Positions 1-10,148 of a DNA stretch of 64,000 nucleotides are shown piece after piece; positions within the stretch are counted from its first letter, which is position 1; each line of letters opens with the position of its first letter. This DNA comes from Asinibacterium sp. OR53 (lineage in GTDB: Bacteria; Bacteroidota; Bacteroidia; Chitinophagales; Chitinophagaceae). The translations under genes were made by a program, and so were the position numbers. Below the pieces are notes generated by a model. It saw only the letters and a list, made by a program, of their open reading frames with translations. It was not told where the DNA came from and did no database searches. Location: contig NZ_KI911562.1 of assembly GCF_000515315.1 (NCBI RefSeq), forward strand, positions 3,319,220 to 3,383,219, in the 5' to 3' direction.

Positions 1-378
1 ATCATCAGGGCCATGGCGCTCGGTGAAGTGAAGTTCAGCAGTTGGTGGTATGTGATGCGGAAAGAGATCGTATCCGGATTAACACTGGGTATCATCTTAG
101 GCATTGTGGGTTTCCTCCGCATCTTTTTGTGGCAGAGTTTCCATTTTTATAACTATGGACAGCATTGGCTGCTGATCGCCACCACCGTTGCCTTTGCCTT
201 GCTGGGTGTGGTTTTATGGGGCACCCTTGCCGGCTCTATGCTGCCACTGGCACTGAAAAGAGTAGGCGCCGATCCTGCCGCATCATCGGCGCCCTTTGTG
301 GCTACTTTGGTAGATGTAACCGGACTGATCATTTATTTCAGCGTAGCATTTCTTATCATGCATGGCACATTGCTGTAG
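1..378 (+). CDS. mgtE: Magnesium transporter MgtE family, C-terminal part (partial)
   Basis: The reading frame is open from the first base, so the gene begins upstream of the window. The visible 125 residues hold about three hydrophobic membrane segments with the glycine-rich pattern of the MgtE transmembrane domain (GLTLGIILGIVGFLR, then a VWGTLAGSMLP-like segment and a PFVATLVDVTG segment). In this family the last helices line the Mg2+ pore, and the PxxxxxxDxxG element near the end is typical. The cytoplasmic N and CBS regulatory domains would lie upstream. It ends 48 bp before purE on the same strand. Identification rests on the membrane-domain pattern only. Confidence 0.8.
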   Translation: MIRAMALGEVKFSSWWYVMRKEIVSGLTLGIILGIVGFLRIFLWQSFHFYNYGQHWLLIATTVAFALLGVVLWGTLAGSMLPLALKRVGADPAASSAPFVATLVDVTGLIIYFSVAFLIMHGTLL

Positions 379-426
379 AATGCATACCATAAAATCGAGT
401 ATCTTGCAATTGTTATCAACAGCAAT

Positions 427-948
427 ATGACAACACCTTCTCCCCTTGTAGGCATCATCATGGGCAGCGACAGCGACCTGCACATTATGCAGGCCGCCGC
501 CGATGTACTCAAACGATTTGATATTCCTTTTGAATTAACAGTCGTTTCCGCTCATCGCACGCCGCTGCGTATGGTGGAATATGCTACTGTTGCCAGGGAG
601 CGGGGCCTGCGCGTGATCATTGCCGGTGCAGGAGGTGCCGCACACTTACCGGGGATGGTAGCAGCGCTCACCAGTTTACCGGTGATCGGCGTTCCCATCA
701 AATCTTCCAACTCTATCGACGGATGGGATTCCGTGCTTTCCATATTACAAATGCCCAATGGTGTTCCGGTTGCTACCGTAGCATTAAATGCTGCCAAGAA
801 CGCCGGTATCCTGGCTGCACAGATCATTGGCAGCACCAACCGCGATGTGGCTACCGCGTTGGATACTTATAAAGCTGAAATGAACGATGAAGTATCGGGC
901 AAAGTAAAGAAACTTAAAGGCGACTGGAATAACAAGTTTGACGTGTAA
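427..948 (+). CDS. purE: N5-carboxyaminoimidazole ribonucleotide mutase (PurE)
   Basis: 173 residues, the usual size of class I PurE. It converts N5-CAIR to CAIR in de novo purine synthesis, in the cytoplasm. The family signature [10 protein letters not shown] is at residues 9-18, SAHRTP at about 41-46, and the glycine-rich [12 protein letters not shown] at about 67-78. The GVPI segment and the [15 protein letters not shown] stretch of the active-site wall follow. No purK lies beside it in the window. The ATG directly precedes the conserved N-terminus. The next gene begins only 17 bp downstream, but its function (TonB receptor) is unrelated. Confidence 0.96.
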   Translation: MTTPSPLVGIIMGSDSDLHIMQAAADVLKRFDIPFELTVVSAHRTPLRMVEYATVARERGLRVIIAGAGGAAHLPGMVAALTSLPVIGVPIKSSNSIDGWDSVLSILQMPNGVPVATVALNAAKNAGILAAQIIGSTNRDVATALDTYKAEMNDEVSGKVKKLKGDWNNKFDV

Positions 949-965
949 TCTAAAATTTAAAAGAT

Positions 966-3542
966 ATGCGTCTTTTTTCCCCACGTAATAATCAATTATT
1001 ATACTTCGGGCACCTTATCGGTTTATGTTGTTTCATTTGTACCATTGCTACAGCCCAGGATCAAAAGCCGCTTCCTGCAGATAGTTTTCCCAGGGTACAT
1101 CTTTTACAGGAAGTAGTAGTAACCGCGTCGCGCATATCGGAAAAAATATTAACGGCGCCAGTGAGTGTCTCCAAACTTTCAAATGCACAGGTGCAGCAAT
1201 CACCGGCTGTTTCTTTTTACGATGCGATCGGCAACATGAAAGGGGTGCAACTCATCATTCCCAGTATGGGATTTAAAGTGTTGAACACAAGAGGGTTTTC
1301 CAATACCACCAATGTGCGTTTTGTGCAATTGGTAGACAATATAGATAACCAGTCGCCACATATCGGTGCGCCCATTGCCAATGTATTGTGCCCCGGCGAG
1401 CTGGACATTGATCATATAGAGATCATCCAGGGCGTAGCATCCGCGCTTTATGGGATGAATGCTACTAACGGACTACTCAATATCAACACCAAAGATCCGT
1501 TCACTGCACCGGGACTGAGCTTTCAACAACAGACAGGAATGAATCATATCGGCGACCCCAATCATATACCGGCTCAACTGTTCAACGAATCGCAGATACG
1601 ATGGGCAAAATCATGGGCAGGCAAATGGGCTTTCAAACTCAATGCAGGGTGGATGCAGGGTTATGACTGGATTGCCGACAACCGGAACGATCTTAATCCG
1701 AATGCTAACCAGACTACTCGCCTGCTGGGCAATGACAACCCTGCTTATGACCCTGTCAATGGTTATGGCAACGAATCGCCCAACCAGAAAACACTGGCCC
1801 TTGGCGGCAAGAACTATGTAGTGGCCAGAACTGGTTATTTTGAAAAAGAGGTGACGGATTATCACCTGCGCAACTGGAAGGGCGATGCATCGTTGTACTA
1901 CAAACCGAACGATCATACCCTGTTCACCTATACTTACCGGGGCGCTTTATTGAATAATGTATACCAACGATCCAACCGGTTCAGGCTGGAAGACTATTCA
2001 CTGCAACAACACATCCTTCAGATGCAGAGCAACCTGGTACAAGCCAGGGCCTATATCAACACAGAGAACACGGGGCATTCTTATAACCTGCGCTCGATGG
2101 CAGAAAACATGGATGCCGACTTTAAAAACAATACACAATGGTTCAGCGATTATACGAATGCTTATAACTCAGCGATAGCTGCCGGCAATGATGTGGCCAC
2201 CGCACATCATTTGGCGCGCGGACAGGCCGACCTGGGAAGACCACAGCCCGGCACTTCTTTTTTCAATGAACAACTCGGTAAACTGCAGACCATCAATAAT
2301 TGGGACTCTGGCGCTGCACTGCAGGTAAGGGCCAACCTCTTGCATACAGAAGCTACCCTCGACCTGGGAAAATGGATGCATACACATTACCAACTGCAAT
2401 TAGGCGGCGATTTCCGTGATTATATCATTGTACCCGATGGTAATTATTTCATCAATCCTACAAATCCCGGCCACTCATTGAACTATACCAGTTATGACTT
2501 TTTTGTACACGTTGCACAAAATTTCCTGCATAACAAACTACAGTTAAGTGCTGCGCTGCGAGCCAGTCAGTATGAATATTTTAATTTGAAATGGAATCCC
2601 CGTTTAACGGCGGTATATGCTTTATCTCCTTCTGATTTTATCCGCTTCTCTTACCAGGATGGATATCGCTTTCCCAGCATATTCGAAGGGTTTTCCAATA
2701 TCAACAGCGGGGGCGTAAAACGCGTTGGTGGATTGAAAGTGATGTCGAACGGCATCTTTGAAAATACCTGGCTGAAGAGTTCCATCGATGCGTTCCGTAC
2801 GGCAGTGAACAAAGACGTGAACACAGAGGGACTTACTACAGCCGCGGCTATTGAAAAAAACAAGGGGTTGCTTCAACGCAATACGTATACTTATATGAAG
2901 CCTGAGCAAATGCATTCTTTCGAGGTCGGCTACCGGGGTATGCTGGCCGATAACAGGTTGCAGATCGATGCAGATGCTTACTATAATCTTTATTCCAATT
3001 TCATTGCGCAGATCGAGGGCAGTATCCCGCACACGCAGGACACTGCACAAATACCCACAGACCTGTATGATAAAAACAAACAGGATCGCTACCGACTCTG
3101 GACCAATTCTAAAACCCAGGTACACAATTATGGTGTAGCTGCAGACCTGCGTTACCTGCTCAGTAACCGCTACGCATTGCAAGCCAATGCGAGTTACCAG
3201 GCATTGAAAAGAACCCAGCAGAACGACGGGCTGGAAGATGGCTTCAACACACCTCAATGGATGGTGAATGCAGGCATCAATGGTACGCATGTGTACAAGA
3301 ACCTGGGATTTAGTATCACAGGTAAATACCAATCGACCTATTACTGGCAATCATTTTTGATAAACGGAGACGTACCTGCAATATTCAACATGGATTGCAT
3401 GGTTCGCTATTTTTTCCCGAAACCTTCGCTCGACGTTAAAATAGGAGCCAGTAATGTGCTGAACCATTACTATTATTCTATCCTGGTCGGACCACTGGTG
3501 GGCGGATTTTATTATCTCACCCTTACTTATTCGGTCAATTAA
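966..3542 (+). CDS. TonB-dependent outer-membrane receptor
   Basis: 858 residues with an N-terminal signal peptide (hydrophobic stretch about residues 14-30, cleavage after TATAQ). A TonB-box/plug region with EVVVTASR is at about residue 48. The plug domain (about 55-175) includes LNTRGFSN and IEIIQGVASALYGMNATNG. The rest is a 22-strand type barrel with alternating hydrophobic and aromatic strands, ending in the C-terminal pattern YYLTLTYSVN. There is no carboxypeptidase-like repeat at the N-terminus and no adjacent SusD, so it resembles a siderophore/vitamin/metal receptor rather than a SusC. The substrate cannot be assigned. Confidence 0.92.
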   Translation: MRLFSPRNNQLLYFGHLIGLCCFICTIATAQDQKPLPADSFPRVHLLQEVVVTASRISEKILTAPVSVSKLSNAQVQQSPAVSFYDAIGNMKGVQLIIPSMGFKVLNTRGFSNTTNVRFVQLVDNIDNQSPHIGAPIANVLCPGELDIDHIEIIQGVASALYGMNATNGLLNINTKDPFTAPGLSFQQQTGMNHIGDPNHIPAQLFNESQIRWAKSWAGKWAFKLNAGWMQGYDWIADNRNDLNPNANQTTRLLGNDNPAYDPVNGYGNESPNQKTLALGGKNYVVARTGYFEKEVTDYHLRNWKGDASLYYKPNDHTLFTYTYRGALLNNVYQRSNRFRLEDYSLQQHILQMQSNLVQARAYINTENTGHSYNLRSMAENMDADFKNNTQWFSDYTNAYNSAIAAGNDVATAHHLARGQADLGRPQPGTSFFNEQLGKLQTINNWDSGAALQVRANLLHTEATLDLGKWMHTHYQLQLGGDFRDYIIVPDGNYFINPTNPGHSLNYTSYDFFVHVAQNFLHNKLQLSAALRASQYEYFNLKWNPRLTAVYALSPSDFIRFSYQDGYRFPSIFEGFSNINSGGVKRVGGLKVMSNGIFENTWLKSSIDAFRTAVNKDVNTEGLTTAAAIEKNKGLLQRNTYTYMKPEQMHSFEVGYRGMLADNRLQIDADAYYNLYSNFIAQIEGSIPHTQDTAQIPTDLYDKNKQDRYRLWTNSKTQVHNYGVAADLRYLLSNRYALQANASYQALKRTQQNDGLEDGFNTPQWMVNAGINGTHVYKNLGFSITGKYQSTYYWQSFLINGDVPAIFNMDCMVRYFFPKPSLDVKIGASNVLNHYYYSILVGPLVGGFYYLTLTYSVN

Positions 3543-3551
3543 CTGCGTGCA

Positions 3552-4394
3552 TCATTTCAACTGATATACTCGTACATAGTCTACATACATACTGGCAGGT
3601 ATACGGGTATCATCTATCTGGCTACCGGGCCAATTGCCTCCTACCGCCAGGTTGAAGATGATAAAGAAGGGATTGAAAAAAGCGCCGGTACTGTTGATAT
3701 TGCTGTTGAGATTAACAGTGTGGTACAGTGTACCATCGATATGCCATGTAATGGAATACGCATCCCATTCCACATCATACACATGATAAGTGGCAGGTGA
3801 AGAAAGCATTTTATCCCCGGAAGATACATGCTGCCCATTATCATAAGCATGCGCCGTACCATAAATAAGACTGTCGGCATTGATGTGTTCCATGATATCT
3901 ATCTCACCGCATTTGGGCCAACCTACTGAACTAATGTTGGTGCCCAGCAGCCAAAAAGCAGGCCAGAGTCCCTGTCCTACCGGCATTTTGATACGGGCTT
4001 CGATCCTGCCGTAAGTAAAACTTTGTTTTCCTTGCGTCTTCAACCGGGATGAAGTGTATGGGTTATTACCTACTGTTTCTTTTTTAGCAGTGATCACCAG
4101 GTTGCCATCAACTACGGTTGCATTTGCTTTCTGATAGTATTCCAGTTCATTGTTTCCCCAACCATTACCCCCAATATCAAATACCCAGTTGGTACTATCC
4201 AGACTGGTGCCATTGAACTCATCGGCCCAAACCAACTGATAAGTCTTAGTGCTGCCACCCGTGCCTGGATTGGGATTGGAAGTAGCATTGGAAGCAGGCT
4301 GCCCTTTAGAGCATCCACTGAGCAGGAACAATATTGCACAGCCTGCTGTGCGTAACAGGTGCGGCCGGTCAAAAAAACGAATTTGTATTTTCAT
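3552..4394 (-). CDS. Glycoside hydrolase family 16 lipoprotein (beta-glucanase/laminarinase type)
   Basis: A lipoprotein signal (hydrophobic run ending LLSGC, lipidation Cys about 26) is followed by a Gly/Asn/Ser-rich linker and a GH16 jelly-roll. Visible GH16 features are WADEFNG near the domain start, the catalytic GEIDIMEH motif (E-x-D-x-x-E, nucleophile and acid/base), WPAFWLLG before it, and the C-terminal YVDYVRVYQ strand. It should hydrolyse beta-1,3 or beta-1,3-1,4 glucans at the cell surface. An upstream in-frame start at 4421 exists, but the ATG at 4394 gives a normal lipoprotein signal. It is divergent from the esterase gene. Confidence 0.92.
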   Translation of the reverse strand: MKIQIRFFDRPHLLRTAGCAILFLLSGCSKGQPASNATSNPNPGTGGSTKTYQLVWADEFNGTSLDSTNWVFDIGGNGWGNNELEYYQKANATVVDGNLVITAKKETVGNNPYTSSRLKTQGKQSFTYGRIEARIKMPVGQGLWPAFWLLGTNISSVGWPKCGEIDIMEHINADSLIYGTAHAYDNGQHVSSGDKMLSSPATYHVYDVEWDAYSITWHIDGTLYHTVNLNSNINSTGAFFNPFFIIFNLAVGGNWPGSQIDDTRIPASMYVDYVRVYQLK

Positions 4395-4526
4395 AGCGTG
4401 GTCAACAAAATTGCCAATCAAGTTACAATAAAATGATCATATGGCCGATGACCTGTTTTAGGAAAGCTTTTTCGTTTTATCTTAGGGTAAGATCATACTC
4501 CATTTTATCTAAAGTAATCAAGAGCC

Positions 4527-6074
4527 ATGAGAAAAATAATATCATTCCTGCTGACCAGTTCTTTCGGCGTAATCCAATTGTTTGCACAAACCGATCGTCC
4601 GCTGCCATCTTCGCCCAGGGTAACCATTGCCAATGGTGTGCTGGAGGGCATAGAGGCATCCGGTGTGTATATTTTTAAAGGTATTCCTTATGCCGCACCT
4701 CCGGTGGGAGCTTTCCGCTGGAGGGAGCCACAGCCGGTGAGGCAATGGGAAGGCGTGCGCAAAGCAGACCAGTTCGGACCCAGGGCCATGCAGCGCGGGT
4801 TGTTTGGCGATATGGTGTTTCGTTCCAATGGAATGAGTGAGGACTGCCTTTACCTCAATGTATGGACGCCGGCTAAAACGGCCGGCAAAGCGCATTTGCC
4901 GGTATTAGTGTATTTTTTTGGCGGTGGTTTCATGGGTGGCGATGGCTCCGAGCCTCGTTACGATGGAGAGAGCATGGCCCGCAACGGGATCGTAACTGTT
5001 ACCGTCAACTACCGGCTCAATGTGTTTGGTTTCTTTGCCCACCCTGACCTAACCAAAGAATCGCCGCACCATGCTTCGGGTAATTATGGATTGTTAGATC
5101 AAAGCGCCGCCTTGCAGTGGGTACAGCATAATATTGCTGCTTTTGGCGGCGATCCGCATAGGGTAACCATTGCCGGTGAATCTGCAGGCTCCATTTCAGT
5201 GAGCGCACAGATGGCATCGCCATTATCCAAACAGTTGATCGCAGGAGCCATTGGTGAAAGTGGTTCATTGCTGGGCACGCTATCGCCGATATCGCTGGCT
5301 GATGCAGAACAAAGCGGACTGAAATTTGCGAGCATGGCGGGCGCGGGTTCGTTGGCAGCATTGCGCAACCTGCCGGCGGACAAGCTGCTGGAAGCGGCAG
5401 CCGGCCATGAGTGGGAATTATTCCGTATAACGATAGACGGATATTTTTTCCCAAAATCACCTCTCAAAATATACAGCGCCGGCGAACAGGCAAAGGTTCC
5501 GCTGCTGGCCGGATGGAATTCAGAAGAAATGAATTACCGCGCACTGATGGGCAAAGACACCCTTACAAAAGAGAACTTCGCCAAAGCAGTACAAAAATTA
5601 TACGGCGACCAGGCAACAGCCATATTGAATGTTTATCAGGCAAACACGCCTGAGGAACTGACACAGGCAGCTACCGACCTGGCAGGCGACCGCTTCATCG
5701 GATTCAGTACCTGGAAATGGACCGATCTGCACAGCACTTCCTCCCAACCGGTATACCGTTATCTTTATGCACGGCCCAGGCCCGGAGCCAAAGGAGGCGC
5801 TGTACATTCTGCCGAAATCGAATATGCCATGGGAAACCTGCCCACCAATAAAGTATTCGCCTGGCAACCGGAAGATTACAAAGTGTCTGCCATCCTGCAA
5901 AGTTATTTTGTGCACTTTATCAAATCAGGAAATCCCAACGGAGAAGAGGTACCTGCCTGGCCTGCTGTACAGAAAGGAGTACCGGCTGCAGTCATGCATA
6001 TTGACGTACATACAGCCGCTCAAACAGAAATGCATCGCAATCGCTATCTTTTGCTCAGTCAGTTGATGCATTAA
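4527..6074 (+). CDS. Type-B carboxylesterase (COesterase family), secreted
   Basis: 515 residues with a signal peptide ending near FAQ (about residue 20). It has the alpha/beta-hydrolase layout of carboxylesterase type B. GIPYAAPPVGAFRW is at about 51-64 and the EDCLYLNVW signature at about 111. The oxyanion-hole GGG segment (YFFGGGFMGG) follows, then the nucleophile elbow GESAGS (Ser about 219). A Glu lies in the WNSEEMNY region, and the catalytic His is probably in GAVHSAEIEYAMGN. It probably hydrolyses carboxylic esters in the periplasm. It is monocistronic and divergent from the GH16 gene across 132 bp. Substrate unknown. Confidence 0.92.
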   Translation: MRKIISFLLTSSFGVIQLFAQTDRPLPSSPRVTIANGVLEGIEASGVYIFKGIPYAAPPVGAFRWREPQPVRQWEGVRKADQFGPRAMQRGLFGDMVFRSNGMSEDCLYLNVWTPAKTAGKAHLPVLVYFFGGGFMGGDGSEPRYDGESMARNGIVTVTVNYRLNVFGFFAHPDLTKESPHHASGNYGLLDQSAALQWVQHNIAAFGGDPHRVTIAGESAGSISVSAQMASPLSKQLIAGAIGESGSLLGTLSPISLADAEQSGLKFASMAGAGSLAALRNLPADKLLEAAAGHEWELFRITIDGYFFPKSPLKIYSAGEQAKVPLLAGWNSEEMNYRALMGKDTLTKENFAKAVQKLYGDQATAILNVYQANTPEELTQAATDLAGDRFIGFSTWKWTDLHSTSSQPVYRYLYARPRPGAKGGAVHSAEIEYAMGNLPTNKVFAWQPEDYKVSAILQSYFVHFIKSGNPNGEEVPAWPAVQKGVPAAVMHIDVHTAAQTEMHRNRYLLLSQLMH

Positions 6075-6102
6075 ACAAAGAAGCGAAATAATTGCTGCAT
6101 GG

Positions 6103-7701
6103 TTATTCGTATGCAACGATCGTAAAGTTGTTCGGAAATCCCTCCGAAACTTCATAGATCATCTGTAACCATTGGGGGCCGTAAGTTGCATACCAGGTGG
6201 CAAAATTTTGCACACGTTCCTGCAAACTGTTGTTGGGAAACAGATCCTGTTTGAGTTTGGCAATCTGTTTTTGCTGCGCCTCGAATTTGGTCTTCTCTGC
6301 GCGCAGCATTTTCTTTTCCAGTTCTTTCAGGCGCTTTACCGCTTTTACTTCCAGCGATTCCACATGTTGCTTCAATGTTGCATCAATGGCACCTGTCAGT
6401 TGCTTGAGTTTTTCGTAATAGGCCGCTGCTTCTTTCAACTCGTCTGTAAGACAAAGCTTCACATTCGATTCACGCATCACCAGCTCATACACCAGGTTCT
6501 GTTCTGTATTGAAAAGTGCGGCAGGGTCAAAGCCAAGCTTTTGCAGTTTCTGCTCCTGCTCGCGCTGCATCAGCAAAAAGGAATTACGCAGTACCAATAC
6601 AGGATAAGGAACCTTTATGGCTTCAAAAACGTCTTTCAATTCCAACCAATAAGCCAACTCTCCGCCTCCGCCAATGAATGCAATGTTGGGCAATATGGTT
6701 TCCTGGAAAGCGCCGCGCAGGATCACATTGGGACTGAAACGTTCCGGATGTGCGTCCAGTTCAGCAAGGATAGCCTCTTTGCTGAATTGCAATCCAAGCG
6801 CCTTTACTTCATATCCATCCCCACTCCGTTCTATCCGTTCACGCTTATCATCCAGCAGGTAAAATAAGTTGATCTCTCTTCCACCGGCCTGCACTTTATA
6901 GTGCTTACCCAACGAAGCAATGGTTGCTGCTACTTTTTGATGGGAAAAACCTTCCAGCAATTCTTTTTCCACTGCTGAACGAAAAGCCGATTTCAGTTTG
7001 GCATGATCGGGTACCAGCACCACTACACCATAAGCGCCGAAGAGCTCGTTTACCAATTCCAGTGTTGCCTGTTGTATCGTCTTTCCTCCCGTATAACACC
7101 GTTTAAATAAAGCCACCAGTTCTTTTCCTTTGGATAACACGGCTATCTGCCCTTCGATGGCATGTAATACTTTCGTGAGCTCTTTGTCTACTTTCATCCT
7201 CCCTACGGCGCCTGTTTGCCGGGTATTCCAAACCAGCTTTTGTCCGCCCAGGTTGAGGTATCCCAACTCATCGAGATCCGCATCTTCACTGCCCATATAG
7301 TAAACAGGCACGAATTTGTATTGAGGCAGTTGTTGTGATAATTCATCTGCCAGCCGGACCGTATGCATGATCTTATAAATAAAATAAAGCGGACCGGTAA
7401 ATATATTGGGTTGATGGGCTGTAGTAACAGTAAAAGTATTGTTTGATGCCAGTGATGCAATATGCTGCTGGAGTTTTTCCGTTACCGGTAACCCTTTGTA
7501 TTGCGCTTGCAGGGTTTCTACCAGCAAAGCACGCGGTGTATCAAAAGCCTGCCGCTCATGTATGGCTTGCTGTATGCCTTCGAGATTGGCATTGTGTTTA
7601 TAAAAAGGCTGCAGGGAGGCGGATTGGTTAAGATAATCCGAAACGATCTTCGTAAAATATCCGGTGCGCTCGTATGGTATACGGGTGGAGGTATGGTTCA
7701 T
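6103..7701 (-). CDS. bshC: Bacillithiol biosynthesis cysteine-adding enzyme BshC
   Basis: 532 residues, typical of BshC, which adds cysteine to GlcN-malate to complete bacillithiol. The family block TTAHQPNIFTGPLYFIYK is at about 94-111. Rossmann-like segments such as YMGSEDADLDELG and FIGGGGELAYWLELK follow. A long charged coiled-coil runs over about residues 430-500 (KAVKRLKELEKKMLRAEK), and the C-terminal segment contains QERVQNFATWY. bshA and bshB are not in the window, but a YpdA-like putative bacillithiol-disulfide reductase lies 9 kb downstream. Its function in vivo is inferred from the family. Confidence 0.93.
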   Translation of the reverse strand: MNHTSTRIPYERTGYFTKIVSDYLNQSASLQPFYKHNANLEGIQQAIHERQAFDTPRALLVETLQAQYKGLPVTEKLQQHIASLASNNTFTVTTAHQPNIFTGPLYFIYKIMHTVRLADELSQQLPQYKFVPVYYMGSEDADLDELGYLNLGGQKLVWNTRQTGAVGRMKVDKELTKVLHAIEGQIAVLSKGKELVALFKRCYTGGKTIQQATLELVNELFGAYGVVVLVPDHAKLKSAFRSAVEKELLEGFSHQKVAATIASLGKHYKVQAGGREINLFYLLDDKRERIERSGDGYEVKALGLQFSKEAILAELDAHPERFSPNVILRGAFQETILPNIAFIGGGGELAYWLELKDVFEAIKVPYPVLVLRNSFLLMQREQEQKLQKLGFDPAALFNTEQNLVYELVMRESNVKLCLTDELKEAAAYYEKLKQLTGAIDATLKQHVESLEVKAVKRLKELEKKMLRAEKTKFEAQQKQIAKLKQDLFPNNSLQERVQNFATWYATYGPQWLQMIYEVSEGFPNNFTIVAYE

Positions 7702-7767
7702 ATAAGCTGCTAAATTACAACTTACTGTAAACTGCCGTTTCCGCTCCTGTAATAGGCCATTTCGAAA

Positions 7768-9018
7768 TCAGGAAAAACGGTCGGGGTTGAATGGCCGGAT
7801 ATCCATACTCGGTGCTTTTTCATCCACGACCTCACTCACCAATTTCCCCGTTCCTGCGCCCAAACTCAGTCCCAACATGGCATGCCCCGTAGCCAGTACC
7901 ACATTTTTCCATTGCCTGGTGCGTCCCAGGTAGGGCAACCCATCGGCCGAGCAAGGCCGGTAGCCATACCATATTTTATCAGCAGCAGGCATTGGCACAT
8001 TGAATTCAGGGTAAAACTTTTTCACTGCATCCAGAATACCCTGTACCCTTTTGAGGCGAGGAGGCGTTTGCGTGGAAGTAATTTCCATGGTTCCGCCCAT
8101 GCGCAGCTTGTTGCCGTCCATCGGTGTCATTGCCACCCTTCCTTCCACCAATATGGCGGGATAGTTGAGCCGGTAAGGTGAATCTTCCAGGGTAACCGAA
8201 TATCCCCTGCCGGGCACCAATGGTATATTCACATTCATTTTGGCAGCCAGCTCGCGGCTCCAGGAGCCGCCGGCTATCACAACCGTATCTGCATAGTATG
8301 CTCCATTTGTTGTAATCAGTTGCGTGATGTTTCCATTGGTATTTTCAAAACGAATCACTGCTTCATTGGTTTGTATGCGCACATCTTTTTGTTTCAGATC
8401 GGCTATCAGTTGCTGCATCAGTTTGTTTGGATAAAGATGGGCATCACAACGGAAGAAAACAGCGCCCAGCGCGTTGATCTTTGTCTGTGGTTCCATCGCC
8501 TGCAATGCATCGTAATCCAGCAAAGCTGTATCGGTCAACCCCAGTTCATGGGCTTTCTCTACTACATGTTTGGCATGTTCTGCGCCTGCAGGCGTTTGGA
8601 AAATTTCCAACAGCCCTTTGTGTTCATAGGCGAAGCTGAACTGCGGTAATGCCGCCCATTCTTCATACATTTTTTTACTCAGGATCGCAATATCCCTGAG
8701 CGGTATGGCTGAATCTTCTACGTGCTGCCGGGTAGCAGCTTTCATGAATTGCATACCCCAGTTGATCAAACTGCGGCTTAGCCTCGGCTGCACATAAAAA
8801 GGGCTTTTAGAATTCCACATCCATTTGAGCCCCTGTTTCACAATACCCGGTGTGGCAAGCGGCGTAAAATGACTGGGACAAACATATCCCGCATTGCCAT
8901 AAGAGCAGTTACTGCTCATATCTGTTTTATCAATGACGGTTACTTCATGTCCGCCCGCCTGCAAATAATAAGCGCTGCTTAAACCAATGATGCCTCCTCC
9001 GATGATAACGATCCGCAT
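7768..9018 (-). CDS. FAD-dependent D-amino-acid (probably D-hydroxyproline) dehydrogenase
   Basis: 416 residues of the DadA/DAO family. The FAD-binding GGGIIGLSSAYYL motif starts at residue 7. The ATVID-like acidic end of strand 2 (VTVIDKTD) and the C-terminal GHAMLGLSLGAGTGKLVSE FAD-binding block are also present. DadA enzymes oxidise D-amino acids to imino acids. It is followed downstream by nothing related but preceded by 4-hydroxyproline epimerase with a 24-bp gap. I therefore infer oxidation of cis-4-hydroxy-D-proline to pyrroline-4-hydroxy-2-carboxylate. Generic D-amino-acid dehydrogenase is the alternative. Confidence 0.88.
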   Translation of the reverse strand: MRIVIIGGGIIGLSSAYYLQAGGHEVTVIDKTDMSSNCSYGNAGYVCPSHFTPLATPGIVKQGLKWMWNSKSPFYVQPRLSRSLINWGMQFMKAATRQHVEDSAIPLRDIAILSKKMYEEWAALPQFSFAYEHKGLLEIFQTPAGAEHAKHVVEKAHELGLTDTALLDYDALQAMEPQTKINALGAVFFRCDAHLYPNKLMQQLIADLKQKDVRIQTNEAVIRFENTNGNITQLITTNGAYYADTVVIAGGSWSRELAAKMNVNIPLVPGRGYSVTLEDSPYRLNYPAILVEGRVAMTPMDGNKLRMGGTMEITSTQTPPRLKRVQGILDAVKKFYPEFNVPMPAADKIWYGYRPCSADGLPYLGRTRQWKNVVLATGHAMLGLSLGAGTGKLVSEVVDEKAPSMDIRPFNPDRFS

Positions 9019-9042
9019 TTGTTAATAAGTTATGATCTGATG

Positions 9043-10092
9043 TTAAATTACCTGAAACCCGTGGGCATAAGGATCATCGTTTGCGTCGATGCTGATCGTA
9101 TTATACCCATATATCTTGGCCCATCCTTCGATGCCAGGAACAATTGCCGGTTTATTACCGATTGTTGTTACCCCTTCGATGGTACCTGTAAATGTAGAAC
9201 CTATGATGCTTTCATGCACAAACCGGTCTCCTTCTTTTAGTTTTCCTTTAGCATACCATTGCGCCATGCGTGCCGAAGTGCCCGTACCGCAGGGCGAACG
9301 GTCGATGGCCTTATCTCCATAAAAAACGGCATTCCGTGCCGTTGAATGTTTGTCCAGCACTGCACCGGCCCATAAGATATGAGAGCATCCGTTGATGGTA
9401 ATATCCTGCGGGTGAACAAATGAATATTTTTCATTGATGTTTTTTCTCAACGCGCGCGACCAGGCTACCAATTGGCTGGCTGTATAATGCTCCAGTCCCG
9501 GGAAATTAGGTTGCACATCTACAATCGCATAGAAATTACCGCCATAGGCTACATCTACTGTTAATGTGCCCAGGTCAGGACAATCGGCCTGCAGCCCTTC
9601 CGAATCGAGATAGGCTGGCACGTTTTTTAATTTAACCGATATTACTTTATTGCCTTCCTGCCGGTAAGAGATCAACACCAATCCCGCCGGCGCTTCCATG
9701 CGTACGATACCCGGCGTTTGGGGTTGAATCAATCCTTCTTCAATGGCAATGGTGATGGTGCCGATGGTACCGTGTCCGCACATAGGCAGGCAACCACTCG
9801 TTTCAATGAACAATACCGCCACATCGTTTTGCGGGTCGTGCGGTGGATACAATATGCTGCCACTCATCATATCATGCCCACGCGGCTCAAACATCAATCC
9901 CTTGCGTATCCAATCGTATTCACGGAGAAAATACTGCCGCTTTTCGCTCATATTCTTTCCTTCCAGCACGGGACCTCCCTGGGCTACTACCCTTACAGGA
10001 TTACCGCAGGTATGTGCGTCGATGCAATGGAACAACTGTCCACCCAAACCCGATGCATCCTGCCTTTTAAAAGCAACCGGACCTGTCTTCAT
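9043..10092 (-). CDS. 4-hydroxyproline 2-epimerase (proline racemase family)
   Basis: 349 residues. The N-terminal HCIDAHTCGNPVRV block and the two catalytic cysteines of the proline racemase superfamily are visible. The first Cys is in MCGHGTIG (about residue 104) and the second in SPCGTGTSA (about 267). Having Cys at both positions fits racemase/epimerase activity; dehydratases carry Thr at the second. It interconverts trans-4-hydroxy-L-proline and cis-4-hydroxy-D-proline. The start at 10092 adds about 20 residues before the conserved block; no better internal ATG lies before it. Clustering with a DadA-like enzyme, a DapA-like deaminase and an ALDH supports the hydroxyproline assignment. 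Confidence 0.92.
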   Translation of the reverse strand: MKTGPVAFKRQDASGLGGQLFHCIDAHTCGNPVRVVAQGGPVLEGKNMSEKRQYFLREYDWIRKGLMFEPRGHDMMSGSILYPPHDPQNDVAVLFIETSGCLPMCGHGTIGTITIAIEEGLIQPQTPGIVRMEAPAGLVLISYRQEGNKVISVKLKNVPAYLDSEGLQADCPDLGTLTVDVAYGGNFYAIVDVQPNFPGLEHYTASQLVAWSRALRKNINEKYSFVHPQDITINGCSHILWAGAVLDKHSTARNAVFYGDKAIDRSPCGTGTSARMAQWYAKGKLKEGDRFVHESIIGSTFTGTIEGVTTIGNKPAIVPGIEGWAKIYGYNTISIDANDDPYAHGFQVI

Positions 10093-10148
10093 GTATGGAT
10101 TCTTTTATTGAACAATGATGTTTAAATTTGTCATGTCCTGATTGTTAT

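Noticed and set aside
2622..3350. 242-codon open frame on the minus strand
   Set aside because: It is antisense to the TonB receptor gene, shows no recognisable domain, and is biased by the codon use of the true gene.
6172..6867. 231-codon plus-strand frame
   Set aside because: Shadow of bshC; Phe/Leu-rich with no domain.
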